NCBI RefSeq assembly: GCF_004015795.1
Contig: NZ_ML137219.1
Span: 59,930-123,929 of the forward strand
Direction of reading: 5' to 3'
Source: Falsirhodobacter deserti
Lineage (GTDB): Bacteria; Pseudomonadota; Alphaproteobacteria; Rhodobacterales; Rhodobacteraceae
DNA length: 64,000 bases
Part shown: positions 8,734 through 17,982 of the stretch, one piece after another
Position numbering within the stretch: the first letter of the stretch is position 1
How the letters are laid out: each line of letters starts with the position of its first letter
Position numbers and translations under genes: made by a program
Notes under the pieces: model-generated
What the model saw: only the letters and a program-made list of their open reading frames with translations
What the model was told of the DNA's origin: nothing
Database searches by the model: none

Positions 8734-9498
8734 ATGCAGATCGACCTGAACAGCGACCTTGGCGAAAGCTTCGGCGCGTGGCGCATGGGCGATGATGCCA
8801 CGATGCTGGGGATCGTCAGTTCCGCCAACGTGGCCTGCGGGTTTCATGCGGGCGATCCGGTGGGCATCCTTGCCACCCTGCGCGAAGCTGCGGCCCGCGG
8901 TGTGGCGGTGGGTGCGCATGTCGGCTATCGCGATCTGCAGGGCTTCGGGCGGCGCAAGATTGATGTCGCTTCGGACGATCTGACGGCGGACGTGATCTAT
9001 CAGATCGGGGCGCTGCAGGGGCTGGCCCGCGCGGCGGGCACGCGGGTGGCTTACGTCAAGCCGCATGGCGCGCTTTACAATACCGTCGCGGGTGATGCGC
9101 GGCAGGCCGATGCCGTGATCGCGGGGATGCTGGCGGTGGATCCGTCGCTGGTGATGATGGGCCTTGCCGGGGCACCGGTCCTTGAACGCGCCCGCGCCGC
9201 CGGTCTGCCCGTGGTGGCCGAGGCGTTTGCCGACCGCGCCTATACTGCCGAAGGGCTGCTGGTGTCGCGCCATGAAAAGGGCGCGGTTCTGCACGACCCC
9301 GAGGTTGTGGCCGCACGGATGCTGCGCCTTGCGACCGATGGCGTGATCGAGGCGATCGACGGCACCCCCCTGCGGCTGGAGGCGTCCAGCATCTGCATCC
9401 ACGGCGACAGCCCTGGCGCGGTGGCCATGGCGCAGCGCGTGCGCGAGGTGCTGGTGGCAGCCGGCGTATCCATCCGTTCCTTCGCGGGGGGCGCATGA
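8734..9498 (+). CDS. pxpA: 5-oxoprolinase subunit A (LamB/YcsF family)
   Basis: A 254-residue LamB/YcsF protein starting [16 protein letters not shown], the family signature, with [23 protein letters not shown] and KPHGALYN. With PxpB and PxpC it forms the ATP-dependent enzyme that opens 5-oxoproline (pyroglutamate) to glutamate in the cytosol. GGGAGGAG precedes the ATG. It follows the transporter by 15 bp and overlaps the next gene by 4 nt (ATGA). Confidence 0.93.
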   Translation: MQIDLNSDLGESFGAWRMGDDATMLGIVSSANVACGFHAGDPVGILATLREAAARGVAVGAHVGYRDLQGFGRRKIDVASDDLTADVIYQIGALQGLARAAGTRVAYVKPHGALYNTVAGDARQADAVIAGMLAVDPSLVMMGLAGAPVLERARAAGLPVVAEAFADRAYTAEGLLVSRHEKGAVLHDPEVVAARMLRLATDGVIEAIDGTPLRLEASSICIHGDSPGAVAMAQRVREVLVAAGVSIRSFAGGA

Positions 9499-9979
9499 CC
9501 CTCGACATCACCGCCGCCCGTTCCGCGCGCGAGGCGTTTCGCGCGGGACGCATCGCGCCCTCGGCCGGACTGGCGCCGGGGTTCACGCAATGCAACATGA
9601 TCCCGCTTCCCAAGGATTGGGCGCGGGATTTCCTGCTTTATGCGCAGCGCAACCCCAAGGCCTGCCCCGTGCTGGACGTGACGGAAGCGGGCAGCCGTGA
9701 GACAGCGCTGGCCCAGGGGGCGGATCTGCGCCGCGACCTGCCGCTTTACCGCATCTGGCGCGATGGCCGGTTAGAGGCGGAGGTTCCCGACGCCTCGGCC
9801 GCATGGGCGGACCATCCCGGGAATCCGGTGCAGATCCGCGAGGGTGAGGTGCCGGTGTTCTGGGCCTGCGGGGTGACGCCGCAGGCGGCTGTCATGGCCT
9901 CGGGCGTGCCATTTGCCATCACCCATGCCCCCGGCCTATGTTCGTGACCGACATTCCCGATGCGAGGTGGCAGGTATGA
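9495..9979 (+). pseudogene. Decayed DUF1445 / YcsI-family gene (internal deletion plus frameshift)
   Basis: What remains is a 150-residue ORF (9495-9947) instead of about 260. The N-terminal half is typical ([39 protein letters not shown]), but at about 9810-9825 it jumps in frame to the C-terminal part ([25 protein letters not shown]), losing roughly 100 residues. Near 9936 one base is missing where the family has HAPGHM; the frame then stops at 9947. Restoring that base gives [12 protein letters not shown] and a stop at 9979, an ATGA overlap with pxpB. DUF1445 proteins resemble part of D-glutamate cyclase. Judged non-functional; a shortened product is possible but unlikely. Confidence 0.78.
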
Positions 9980-11532
9980 CCCCCCAGTTCCTGCCGATCG
10001 GCCCGCGCGCCTTCTTGGTGCAACTGTCCGATCTGGATGAAACGCTGGCGCTGTTCGACGCGCTGACCGCCGATCCCGTTCCCGGCGTGGCCGAGATCGT
10101 GCCCGCCGCCCGCACGCTGATGATCCGCACGGCGCCGGGCACGGCGGCGGACGGGCATCTGGCCGCCGCCATCCTTGCCCGTGTTCCCGAAGAACGCCGC
10201 GAGGCTGGCAGCGCCCCCCCGATGGAACTTCCCGTCACCTATGGCGGCGAGGATCTGGACGAGGTGGCCCGCCACATGGGCCTGACCGTGGCCGAGGTTG
10301 TGGCCGCCCATCAGGCGGCAACGTGGCAGGTGGCGTTTTGCGGTTTCGCCCCCGGTTTCGCCTATATGACCTGCGATGACCCGCGGTTCGATCTGCCGCG
10401 CCGCCCGTCGCCGCGCACCCGCATTCCGGCAGGTGCGCTGGCGCTGGCGGGCCGCTTTTCCGGCATCTATCCGCTGGAATCGCCGGGGGGATGGCAACTG
10501 ATCGGGCAATGCGACGTGCCGATGTTCGATCTGGATCGCAGCCCGCCCGCCTTGCTGCAGCCGGGCATGCGGGTGCAGTTCGTGGATCGCGCCGCCCCCA
10601 AACGCGCGCCCCGCAAGGTGGCCCCGCAGCCGGCAACGGGCCTTCGCATCCTGTCCACCCCTTTTCCGGTTCTTGTGCAGGACGAAGGACGCGCGGGGCA
10701 GGCGGGGCAGGGCGTGTCCGCCGCCGGTGCGCTGGATCTGGGCGCGATGCGGCGGGCCAACCGCCGCGCGGGCAACCCTTCGGGTGCGGCGGTGCTGGAA
10801 ATCACGCTGGGACCCGTACGCCTGACGGTGGACGATCCCGTGACGCTGGTTCTGGACGGTGCCGCCGATCGCGCCGAGGTGGAGGGAACGCCCGTCGATC
10901 CCGCCCGCCCCTTCGCGCTGGACGCGGGCGAGGTTCTGACCATCCACGCCCCCGCCCGCGGGATGCGCAGCGTGCTGGCCGTGCGCGGCGGTTTCGCGGT
11001 GTCGCCGGTGCTGCAATCGGCGTCCCGCGATACGCTGGCCCATATCGGGCCGGAACCGCTGACCGACGGCGCAGTGATCGCGCTGGCCCATGCGCCTGCG
11101 GATGCGGTTGATCCGCGTGCGGCCCCCGCGCGCGCCCTTCCGGCAGCGGGGGAGGTCGTTGCCCTGCCCGTCACCCTTGGCCCCCGCACCGACTGGTTCG
11201 ATGAAGAAACCGTTGCCCGCTTCCTGTCGCAGGACTGGACGGTGACACCGCTTTCGTCCCGCGTCGGAATGCGGCTGGAGGGGGAGGCGCTGACCCGCAC
11301 CGACATGCGCGAGCTTCCCTCCGAAGGGACGGAAACCGGGGCAATCCAGATCCCGCATTCCGGCCAGCCCGTCCTGTTTCTGGCCGATCATCCGCTGACC
11401 GGCGGTTATCCCGTGATCGCGACCGTGCTGCCGCAGGCGCTGGACCTAGCGGCCCAGATCCCGCCCGGCGCGCGCATCCGCTTCACCGCCGACCGGCCCT
11501 TTGCCCCCATATTGCCCGAGGCATCCGCATGA
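9976..11532 (+). CDS. pxpBC: Fused 5-oxoprolinase subunits B and C (KipI-KipA type carboxyltransferase-like protein)
   Basis: A 518-residue fusion. Residues 1-210 are PxpB/KipI (AHS1 domain; [38 protein letters not shown]). Residues about 225-518 are PxpC/KipA (AHS2 domain; [45 protein letters not shown]). Together with PxpA it should complete ATP-driven 5-oxoprolinase. These same two domains form the carboxyltransferase of urea carboxylase, relevant because a biotin carboxylase follows. ATG 9976 is chosen for GAGGTGG just upstream and the inferred ancestral overlap. It overlaps the next gene by 4 nt. Confidence 0.92.
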   Translation: MTPQFLPIGPRAFLVQLSDLDETLALFDALTADPVPGVAEIVPAARTLMIRTAPGTAADGHLAAAILARVPEERREAGSAPPMELPVTYGGEDLDEVARHMGLTVAEVVAAHQAATWQVAFCGFAPGFAYMTCDDPRFDLPRRPSPRTRIPAGALALAGRFSGIYPLESPGGWQLIGQCDVPMFDLDRSPPALLQPGMRVQFVDRAAPKRAPRKVAPQPATGLRILSTPFPVLVQDEGRAGQAGQGVSAAGALDLGAMRRANRRAGNPSGAAVLEITLGPVRLTVDDPVTLVLDGAADRAEVEGTPVDPARPFALDAGEVLTIHAPARGMRSVLAVRGGFAVSPVLQSASRDTLAHIGPEPLTDGAVIALAHAPADAVDPRAAPARALPAAGEVVALPVTLGPRTDWFDEETVARFLSQDWTVTPLSSRVGMRLEGEALTRTDMRELPSEGTETGAIQIPHSGQPVLFLADHPLTGGYPVIATVLPQALDLAAQIPPGARIRFTADRPFAPILPEASA

Positions 11533-13265
11533 CCCTGTTTCTTGACCCGACCGACCCGAACCGGGTTCGCCGCATCCTGATCGCCAACCGCGGCGAGATC
11601 GCGCTGCGCGTGATCCGTGCCTGCCGCGACGAGGGGGTGGAGGCGGTTGCCGTTTATGCCGATGCCGACCGTGACGCGCCTTTCGTGCGGGCGGCGGATG
11701 CGGCCTATCCCCTTGGGGGCGACCGGCCGGCCGATACCTATCTGGACGCCGGAAAGCTGCTGGCCATCGCGGCGAAGGCGGGTGCGGATGCAGTGCATCC
11801 CGGTTATGGCTTCCTGTCGGAAAATGCCGGTTTCGCACGCGCCGTCCAGCAGGCCGGGCTGATCTGGATCGGCCCCGATCCGCAGGTGATCGAGGCGCTT
11901 GGCGACAAGATCGAAGCGCGCCGCATCGCCGAGGCGGTGGGCGCGCCGCAGGTCGCAGGCTCTCCCGGGCCCGTCACGGCGGCCGAGGCGCTGGCCTTTG
12001 CCCGCGATCACGGCCTGCCCATCGCGATCAAGGCGGCCTTTGGCGGCGGCGGTCGCGGCATGAAGGTCGCGTGGCGGCTGGAGGAGGTGGAGGAGCTGTT
12101 CGACAGCGCCGTGCGCGAGGCTGTCACCGCCTTCGGCCGCGGCGAATGTTTCGTGGAGCAGTTCCTTGATCGCCCCCGCCACATCGAGGCGCAGGTGCTG
12201 GCCGACCGTCACGGCACGGTGAAGGTGCTGGGCACGCGCGATTGTTCGCTTCAGCGCCGCAACCAGAAGCTGGTCGAAGAAGCCCCCGCGCCCTTCCTGC
12301 CCGACGATCTGCGCACCCGCATCCACGATGCCGCCCGCGCGATCTGCGCCCATGCCGGATACAGCGGGGCCGGCACGGTGGAGTTCCTGCTTTCGGCCAA
12401 TGGCACGCTTTCGTTCCTTGAGGTGAATACACGCCTTCAGGTCGAACATCCCGTGACCGAGGAAACCACCGGCATCGACATCGTGCGCGCCATGATCCGC
12501 GTGGCGGGCGGCGCGCGCCTTGCGGATGACAGCGTGCCCGAACCGCGCGGCCACTCGATCGAGTTTCGGATCAATGCCGAAGATCCGGCCCGCGGCTTCC
12601 TGCCCACCCCCGGCCCCGTCACGCTGTGGGATCCGCCGGGCGGGCCGGGCGTACGGATCGACAGCGGCGTGACCACGGGCGGCACCGTCGCCCCCGCATT
12701 CGATTCCATGATGGCCAAGCTGATCGTGACGGGCGCCACGCGGAACGAGGCGCTGGCCCGCGCCACCCGCGCGCTGGCCGAATTCCGGGTGGAGGGGGTG
12801 GCGACGGTTCTGCCTTTCCACCGCCTTGTGGTGACGGCCCCCGATTTCCGCGACGATTTCCGCGTCCACACCCGCTGGATCGAAACGGACTTTGCCGAAA
12901 CCGTTGCGGGGCTGGAAGGGCATGCGCGGGTGTCGCCCGCGGAAAGCGTTCCGCTGGTGCGCATGACGATCGAGATCGACGGCAAGCGGCACGAGCTGGG
13001 GCTGCCGGCGGGGATGCTTTCCGCCTCCACCGCCGCGCCGGTCCGGGCGGCTTCCGATGACGGGGTGACCGCGCCGGTGGCCGGAACACTGACCCTGTGG
13101 CAGGCCGAGGACGGCGCCGAGGTTGCGGCGGGCGACGTGATCGCCGTGATGGAGGCGATGAAGATGGAAACGCGCGTCGAGGCACCGCGTGCGGGGCGCC
13201 TGACGCGGCTGGCCGAAGCGGGCGCCGTGCTTTCCGCCGGCGCGCCGCTGGCCCGGATCGACTGA
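11529..13265 (+). CDS. Biotin carboxylase with C-terminal biotin carrier domain
   Basis: A 578-residue protein. Residues 12-460 form the biotin carboxylase: [21 protein letters not shown]-grasp loop FGGGGRGMK, catalytic region [15 protein letters not shown]. The C-terminal 80 residues are a biotinyl domain with EAMKMET; K545 is the biotinylated lysine. It uses ATP and bicarbonate to carboxylate biotin. No acetyl- or propionyl-CoA carboxyltransferase gene is nearby; the coupled PxpBC protein is the only carboxyltransferase-like partner in the operon. A role in an allophanate/urea-carboxylase-like or 5-oxoproline reaction is therefore inferred. Last gene of the cluster. Confidence 0.9.
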   Translation: MTLFLDPTDPNRVRRILIANRGEIALRVIRACRDEGVEAVAVYADADRDAPFVRAADAAYPLGGDRPADTYLDAGKLLAIAAKAGADAVHPGYGFLSENAGFARAVQQAGLIWIGPDPQVIEALGDKIEARRIAEAVGAPQVAGSPGPVTAAEALAFARDHGLPIAIKAAFGGGGRGMKVAWRLEEVEELFDSAVREAVTAFGRGECFVEQFLDRPRHIEAQVLADRHGTVKVLGTRDCSLQRRNQKLVEEAPAPFLPDDLRTRIHDAARAICAHAGYSGAGTVEFLLSANGTLSFLEVNTRLQVEHPVTEETTGIDIVRAMIRVAGGARLADDSVPEPRGHSIEFRINAEDPARGFLPTPGPVTLWDPPGGPGVRIDSGVTTGGTVAPAFDSMMAKLIVTGATRNEALARATRALAEFRVEGVATVLPFHRLVVTAPDFRDDFRVHTRWIETDFAETVAGLEGHARVSPAESVPLVRMTIEIDGKRHELGLPAGMLSASTAAPVRAASDDGVTAPVAGTLTLWQAEDGAEVAAGDVIAVMEAMKMETRVEAPRAGRLTRLAEAGAVLSAGAPLARID

Positions 13266-13281
13266 TCCGGGCGCTGCGCCC

Positions 13282-14379
13282 TCAGCGGTGCAGAAGGTCG
13301 CGGAAGCGGCGGGGCTGGCAGCGCAGGTATTGCGGCGCAACGCGAACCTGCGCGCCCAGATGCGCCGCCGCGTGCCACGGCCAGCGCGGATCGTAAAGCA
13401 CGCCGCGGGCGATGGCGATCATGTCGGCATCGCCCGTGGCCACGATGGCTTCGGCATGTTCGGGATCGGAGATCAGGCCCACGGCCACCACGGGCATGGA
13501 CACCGCCTGCTTCACCGCGCGGGCCAGCGGCACCTGGTATCCGGGGCCGACGGGGATATCCTGATCGGGATGCAGCCCGCCCGAGGAGATGTGGATGCCG
13601 GCGCAGCCCCGCGCCTCCAGTTCCTTGGCAAAGGCGATGGTCTGGTCAATATCCCAGCCGCCATCCACCCAGTCCGTGCCGGACACGCGCACGGTGACGG
13701 GATAGCCTTCGGGAACGGCGGCCTTCATCGCCTCGAACACCTCCAGCGGGAAACGCATCCGGTTTTCCAGCGACCCGCCATAGCTGTCCGTGCGCCGGTT
13801 CGACAGGGGCGACAGGAATTCGTGCAGCAGGTATCCGTGGGCGGCGTGGATCTGGATCGCGTCGATGCCAAGGCGGACACTGCGGCGGGCGGCTTCGGCA
13901 AAGGCGTCGCGCAGGCGGGCAAGGCCGGCATCATCCAGCGCGACGGGGGCCACCTCGCTGTCCAGATAAGGCACGTCCGAAGGGGCCTCGGTTTGCCAGC
14001 CGTTTTCGGCATCCGGTGCGATCTGGTCGCCCCCGTCCCACGGCTTCGAGGTGGAGGCCTTGCGCCCCGCATGGGCAAGCTGGATCGCGATGGGCATGTC
14101 CGATACCGCGCGCACGGCTTTCAGCGTGCGGGCCATCGCCTCTTCGGTGGCATCATCCCAAAGACCCACATCGCCATAGGAGATGCGGCCCTCGGGCACC
14201 ACGGCGGTCGCCTCGATCGTCAGCAGCGCGGCGCCGGAAAGGGCAAGCTGGCCGTAATGGATGGTGTGCCAGTCGGTCATGCGGCCATCCTCGGCCGAAT
14301 ACTGGCACATGGGCGCGATGACGATGCGGTTTTCCAGCGTCTGAGAGCCGACCTGCACGGGGGTGAAGAGGGTGGCCAT
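13282..14379 (-). CDS. Old Yellow Enzyme family NADPH:FMN oxidoreductase (YqjM/NamA-like)
   Basis: A 365-residue TIM-barrel flavoprotein. It has the YqjM-class opening (LFTPVQVGSQTLENRIVIAPMCQYSAEDG), the substrate-binding IQLAHAGRKAST, IQIHAAHGYLLHEFLSPLSNRRTDSYGGSLENR and the FMN-phosphate site VVAVGLISDPEHAE. Such enzymes reduce activated C=C bonds with NADPH. ATG 14379 is chosen because CGGAGACG lies upstream; the frame is open further. It follows the nucleotidyltransferase gene by 64 bp on the same strand and converges with the biotin carboxylase. Confidence 0.92.
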   Translation of the reverse strand: MATLFTPVQVGSQTLENRIVIAPMCQYSAEDGRMTDWHTIHYGQLALSGAALLTIEATAVVPEGRISYGDVGLWDDATEEAMARTLKAVRAVSDMPIAIQLAHAGRKASTSKPWDGGDQIAPDAENGWQTEAPSDVPYLDSEVAPVALDDAGLARLRDAFAEAARRSVRLGIDAIQIHAAHGYLLHEFLSPLSNRRTDSYGGSLENRMRFPLEVFEAMKAAVPEGYPVTVRVSGTDWVDGGWDIDQTIAFAKELEARGCAGIHISSGGLHPDQDIPVGPGYQVPLARAVKQAVSMPVVAVGLISDPEHAEAIVATGDADMIAIARGVLYDPRWPWHAAAHLGAQVRVAPQYLRCQPRRFRDLLHR

Positions 14380-14443
14380 GAACGTCTCCGTTTTCATCTT
14401 GGGGCGGTAATCTATGTGCGGGGGCGCCGCGCCGCCACCCGCA

Positions 14444-15463
14444 TCACGACAGCGTGTGCAGAAGGGCCGCCGTATCCGGCATCCGCGCCAGCGAGGCATC
14501 GATCCGCCTGCCCCAGTTCGGGCCGCGCGCCCGGGCATCTTCCAGCGCAAGGGCCAGATCGTCGGGGCGATCTTCGGCCAGCGCAGCGATCAGGAAGGCG
14601 GCCTGCGCACGGTCCTTCACCGATTTCAGCGCATTCGGGCCGCCTTGCCGCCTGTCGGCCACGATCAGCTTGTGGATGGCGAAGCGTTCGGGCCGCGGCA
14701 CCTGCACCAGAACGCCCGAACGATACAGAACCGCGGCGCGGATGGGTTCGGCGATCAGGTAGTTCAGGAAATGCAGCGATTGCGCCGAAACGCCAAGCGC
14801 GGGCAGATCGCGGATGTCTTCATCGGGGCGGAAGCTGGGGGTCAGAAACTCCACCAGCGTGTCGGAGCGGGTCTGCTTCCACCGCCAGACAGCGTGGCCC
14901 TGAACCGACGGGACGGGTTCGAAATCGAATTGGCGGAAGGTGTCGGCCAGCGGGGTGTCCACCCGATCCTCCAGCGCCAGCGACAGGCGTTCGAACTGGG
15001 CGATGTCCAGATCGCCGGTTTGCGCCGTCTGGTCAAAGGCAAGGCGCAGGCCAAGCTCCCCTTCATACAGGCGGAAGGCGTGGGTGCCGACGATCGTGCC
15101 GCCCAGCCGGAACACGCCCGCCTTGGCCATTGCGGCATAAAGCGATCCGGTGCCGGCATCGGTGGGCAGGAACCCTTCGGCCCGCAGGATGCGCACAAGG
15201 CGGGCCCGGTGGGCGGCGCGGGCCTTCGCCTCGGCCTGAAGGTCGCGGTGGCGGGCGATGTCGGCGGCAAGCTGGGGCGTATCCTCGCCGATATAGCGTT
15301 TGCGCACGGAAGATCCGATGCGCCACAGGTCATACCAATAGGCGCGGTTGCCCCGCACCTCGCGGAAGGGCGTGCCACGGATTTCCGCCGCGCGTTCCGA
15401 GGCGAGGCTGGACAGCAGATCGTGATAGGCCGCATGGGCCACGGGGCTGTGACGTTGGATCAT
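14444..15463 (-). CDS. GSU2403-family nucleotidyltransferase-fold protein
   Basis: A 339-residue protein matching the NTP_transf_8 / GSU2403 family. A pol-beta-like site is visible: FRLGGTIVGTHAFRLY followed by the acidic pair TGDLDIAQFE. The N-terminal about 100 residues are helical and basic. Substrate and role are unknown; related folds occur in tRNA-modifying enzymes and AbiEii-like toxins, but nothing here proves either. ATG 15463 is the start; it lies at the foot of the hairpin at 15461-15492, whose loop holds AAAGG at correct spacing. TTG 15472 is an alternative start. Upstream neighbour is the LacI gene, 40 bp away. Confidence 0.8.
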   Translation of the reverse strand: MIQRHSPVAHAAYHDLLSSLASERAAEIRGTPFREVRGNRAYWYDLWRIGSSVRKRYIGEDTPQLAADIARHRDLQAEAKARAAHRARLVRILRAEGFLPTDAGTGSLYAAMAKAGVFRLGGTIVGTHAFRLYEGELGLRLAFDQTAQTGDLDIAQFERLSLALEDRVDTPLADTFRQFDFEPVPSVQGHAVWRWKQTRSDTLVEFLTPSFRPDEDIRDLPALGVSAQSLHFLNYLIAEPIRAAVLYRSGVLVQVPRPERFAIHKLIVADRRQGGPNALKSVKDRAQAAFLIAALAEDRPDDLALALEDARARGPNWGRRIDASLARMPDTAALLHTLS

Positions 15464-15492
15464 GGACAACAACCTTTGCGTTTGTTGTCCAT
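15461..15492 (-). promoter_or_regulatory. Perfect 11-bp hairpin over a ribosome-binding site
   Basis: On the minus strand ATGGACAACAA, a 9-nt loop (ACGCAAAGG) and TTGTTGTCCAT form a perfect stem-loop in the gap between the LacI gene and the nucleotidyltransferase gene. The loop holds AAAGG, and the ATG start of the downstream gene overlaps the end of the 3' arm, 9 nt after AAAGG. A further copy of the 5' arm lies at 15526-15536 in the last codons of the LacI gene. The arrangement fits translational control, or a protein operator. Confidence 0.6.
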
Positions 15493-15503
15493 ACCAAAAA
15501 CTG

Positions 15504-16529
15504 TCATGGAATACAATCTTCGGCGTTGTTGTCCATGAAGGGCCGGATCGTGCCGCGCCACACTGGCGCCGCGGGCAGCATGGTGCAGCTGGCCCCCGTT
15601 TGCCGCAAATTGCGCAGGATCACGGCCGCAATCTCATCGAAAGGTTGGGCGAAGGTGGTCAGATCATGCCCCTGCCAGCCCGCCTGCGGAATATCGTCAA
15701 AGCCCAGCAGGCACAGATCCTGCGGCACGCGCAGGCGGAAATCCTGCCTTGCGCTGCCCAGAAACCCAAGCGCGATCAGATCGTTGATGCAGAACACGCC
15801 GTCGGGGCGGGTTGCGCCGGCCAGAACCTCGCGCGCGGCGCGCTGGCCGGTGGCATAGGACGTGCTGCCCCCGCGCCAGACCTGCGCCTCAAGGCCCAGA
15901 AGGTGCATCTCCTCCAGGAACATCCGTTCGCGCTGCATCAGGCTGGCCGTCCCGCTGGCGGAGTTGACGACCGTGACGCGCCTGCATCCCGCGCGCTGCA
16001 TCATCCGCGCCCCGTCGCGCATTGCGGTGCGGTAATCGATGCGGATGTGGTGCACATCCTCCAGCGCGTCATCGCGGTTGATCAGGATGACGCGCTGGCC
16101 CGCCCCGATGCACAGCCGCACCAGGTCGGCAGGCGGCGTGCCCGACAGCACGATGGTGGCGCTGGCGCGGTACTGCAGGGTGCTTTGCAACGCCTCGCGC
16201 GCGCTGGCAGGGTCAGACCCGGCATTGATCACCATCGCCATGCGCCCCGCTTCTTGCAGGCGGCGGGTGATCGCTTCCAGCAGGCAGGCCTGGAACGGGG
16301 CGGACAGATCGGCCCCCAGAAGGCAGACGGGGCGGCTTTCCTCTTTGGAAATGCCGCGCGCAAGGTGGTTCACGTGGTAATTCAGCTGCGCTGCCGCCGC
16401 CATGACCTTGGCGCGCGTTGCGTCCGACACGCTGGCCCCGTCGGTGAAGCTGCGCGACACGGCCGAGCGGGACACGCCGGCCAGACGCGCCACATCGGCG
16501 GCCGAGGGGAGAGGAGGGCGCACAGGCAT
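15504..16529 (-). CDS. LacI-family transcriptional regulator
   Basis: A 341-residue LacI-type regulator: helix-turn-helix ADVARLAGVSRSAVSRSFTDGASVSDATR at the N-terminus, hinge region with HVNHLAR, then a sugar-binding-like effector domain ending LCLLGFDDIPQAGWQGHDLTTFAQPF. ATG 16529 overlaps the TGA of the phosphatase gene (TGATG), so it is translated with the transport operon, probably as its own regulator. The C-terminal MDNNAEDCIP is encoded by a copy of the repeat that forms the downstream hairpin. Confidence 0.9.
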   Translation of the reverse strand: MPVRPPLPSAADVARLAGVSRSAVSRSFTDGASVSDATRAKVMAAAAQLNYHVNHLARGISKEESRPVCLLGADLSAPFQACLLEAITRRLQEAGRMAMVINAGSDPASAREALQSTLQYRASATIVLSGTPPADLVRLCIGAGQRVILINRDDALEDVHHIRIDYRTAMRDGARMMQRAGCRRVTVVNSASGTASLMQRERMFLEEMHLLGLEAQVWRGGSTSYATGQRAAREVLAGATRPDGVFCINDLIALGFLGSARQDFRLRVPQDLCLLGFDDIPQAGWQGHDLTTFAQPFDEIAAVILRNLRQTGASCTMLPAAPVWRGTIRPFMDNNAEDCIP

Positions 16530-17143
16530 CACGGCAAATGCGGCTGGATCATCCGCGCCATGTTGGCGGCCCAACGCGCCGCGTCAACCAGAACGGGCTT
16601 TGGCGCCTCGAACCATTCGTCGGGATGCAACATGCGGGCATGGCGGACGTGATCCACCGCCGCATCCAGCGTGGCATAACGATCAGGGCGTTCAAGGTGC
16701 AGGAACAGCGCCACCAGCGTGGCCGAGCGGCTGCGCCCGCCGCGGCAATGCACCAGCACGTTGCCCTTTTCGCGCAGCGGATAGCTGGGCTTCACGGGAA
16801 GGTCCTGCGCCAGAAGCCCTGCAAGCTGGTAATACCCCGCCAGCATCATCGGTGCGGGGTTTCCCGGCCCGTCCACGATGCCCAGCTTGTAATACCGCAC
16901 GAAGCCGGGGCCGAAGGCAATGTTCCCCGCCTCGGGCGCGGGGGGTTGCACCACGTTGATGTCAAGGTTAACGGCGCAGTTCAGCACGGCGGTGATGTTG
17001 TGCCGCGCAAGCAGCGCGGGATCGGAGGCCGCCTGCTTGTCGCCGATGAACAGGTCCACGCCCGATCCGGGCAGGTCCCGTTCGATCAGGCTGATCCACG
17101 GGCGCTGCGCCGTCATCTGTTCCAGTGTCAGCGCATCAGCCAT
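16529..17143 (-). CDS. Dual-specificity phosphatase-like protein
   Basis: A 204-residue cytoplasmic protein with the Cys-X5-Arg phosphatase signature VHCRGGRSRSAT (nucleophile C133) and an upstream aspartate in GIVDGPGN. It belongs to the dual-specificity/tyrosine phosphatase fold, many bacterial members of which act on small phosphorylated molecules rather than proteins. ATG 17143 is chosen because AAGGA precedes it; it overlaps the preceding phosphatase gene by 8 nt. Two different phosphatases in a transporter operon suggest the imported solute, or its derivative, is phosphorylated. Confidence 0.88.
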   Translation of the reverse strand: MADALTLEQMTAQRPWISLIERDLPGSGVDLFIGDKQAASDPALLARHNITAVLNCAVNLDINVVQPPAPEAGNIAFGPGFVRYYKLGIVDGPGNPAPMMLAGYYQLAGLLAQDLPVKPSYPLREKGNVLVHCRGGRSRSATLVALFLHLERPDRYATLDAAVDHVRHARMLHPDEWFEAPKPVLVDAARWAANMARMIQPHLP

Positions 17144-17930
17144 GCCGCGTTCCTTCGGTGAAGGCGGCCAGCAACGGGGCGGCGATGCCAGCGGCGGCGG
17201 CGAAAACGGGGCCGGGGCGGGCAACATCGGTCAGGATCTCGGGCCAGAGGGCGGTTTGCCCGCCCGCCTCGCGCACCATCAGAAGGCCGGCAAGGCAGTC
17301 CCAGCAGTTCATCTCGATTTCCAGATACCCGTCGCTGCGCCCTTCGGCCACCCAGGCCAGCGCCAGCGCGCCCGAGCCGCCACGGCGGATGCTCGCCCCG
17401 CCCGTCAGAAGGTTGCGCTGCACCTGAAGATACTGCTCCACCGAGGTGCGGCGCGACCAGCCGAATTCCACCGATGCGGTATCAAGCGTGGCCGTGGCCG
17501 CCGCCCGCATCGGCGCACCGTTCTTCGTGGCCCCGCCGCCGCGGCGGGCAAACCAGCGTTCGTTGCTGATGGGCTGGATGATGGCGCCCAGTTCCGTCAC
17601 GCCCTCCACCACCACCGCGATGCAGACGCAGAAATGCGGCACGCGGCGGGCGAAGTTCGCGGTGCCGTCGATCGGGTCGATCACCCACAGAACAGGGGCA
17701 AGGCTGCCGCCGCCCTCTTCGCCAAGGATGCCGTCATCGGGGAAGGTTTCGGCAAGGCGCGCGCGGATATGCGCTTCAACCGCAAGGTCCGTTTCGGTCA
17801 GGAAATCCTGCGGGCCTTTCATCGTGAAGCTTGCGGCCTTGGCAAAGCCTTCGCGGGCGATCTCTGCCGCCTCGGTCATCAGGGTTCGCAGAAAGGCGGC
17901 GCGGCTGTCCATGTCGGGGGGTGTTGTCAT
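17136..17930 (-). CDS. Inositol monophosphatase family protein
   Basis: A 264-residue Mg-dependent sugar/inositol phosphatase. Metal and catalytic motifs are in order: ILGEEGG, WVIDPIDGTANF (DPIDGT), and WDCLAGLLMVREAGG near the C-terminus. Family members hydrolyse inositol phosphates, fructose-1,6-bisphosphate, histidinol phosphate or other phospho-compounds; the exact substrate is not readable. It follows the SBP gene by 52 bp and overlaps the next phosphatase by 8 nt. Confidence 0.92.
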   Translation of the reverse strand: MTTPPDMDSRAAFLRTLMTEAAEIAREGFAKAASFTMKGPQDFLTETDLAVEAHIRARLAETFPDDGILGEEGGGSLAPVLWVIDPIDGTANFARRVPHFCVCIAVVVEGVTELGAIIQPISNERWFARRGGGATKNGAPMRAAATATLDTASVEFGWSRRTSVEQYLQVQRNLLTGGASIRRGGSGALALAWVAEGRSDGYLEIEMNCWDCLAGLLMVREAGGQTALWPEILTDVARPGPVFAAAAGIAAPLLAAFTEGTRHG

Positions 17931-17982
17931 TGGTGTTCATCGCCTGAAGGGGCGCGGGCCGGCATGGCCCGCGCGAAAGATG

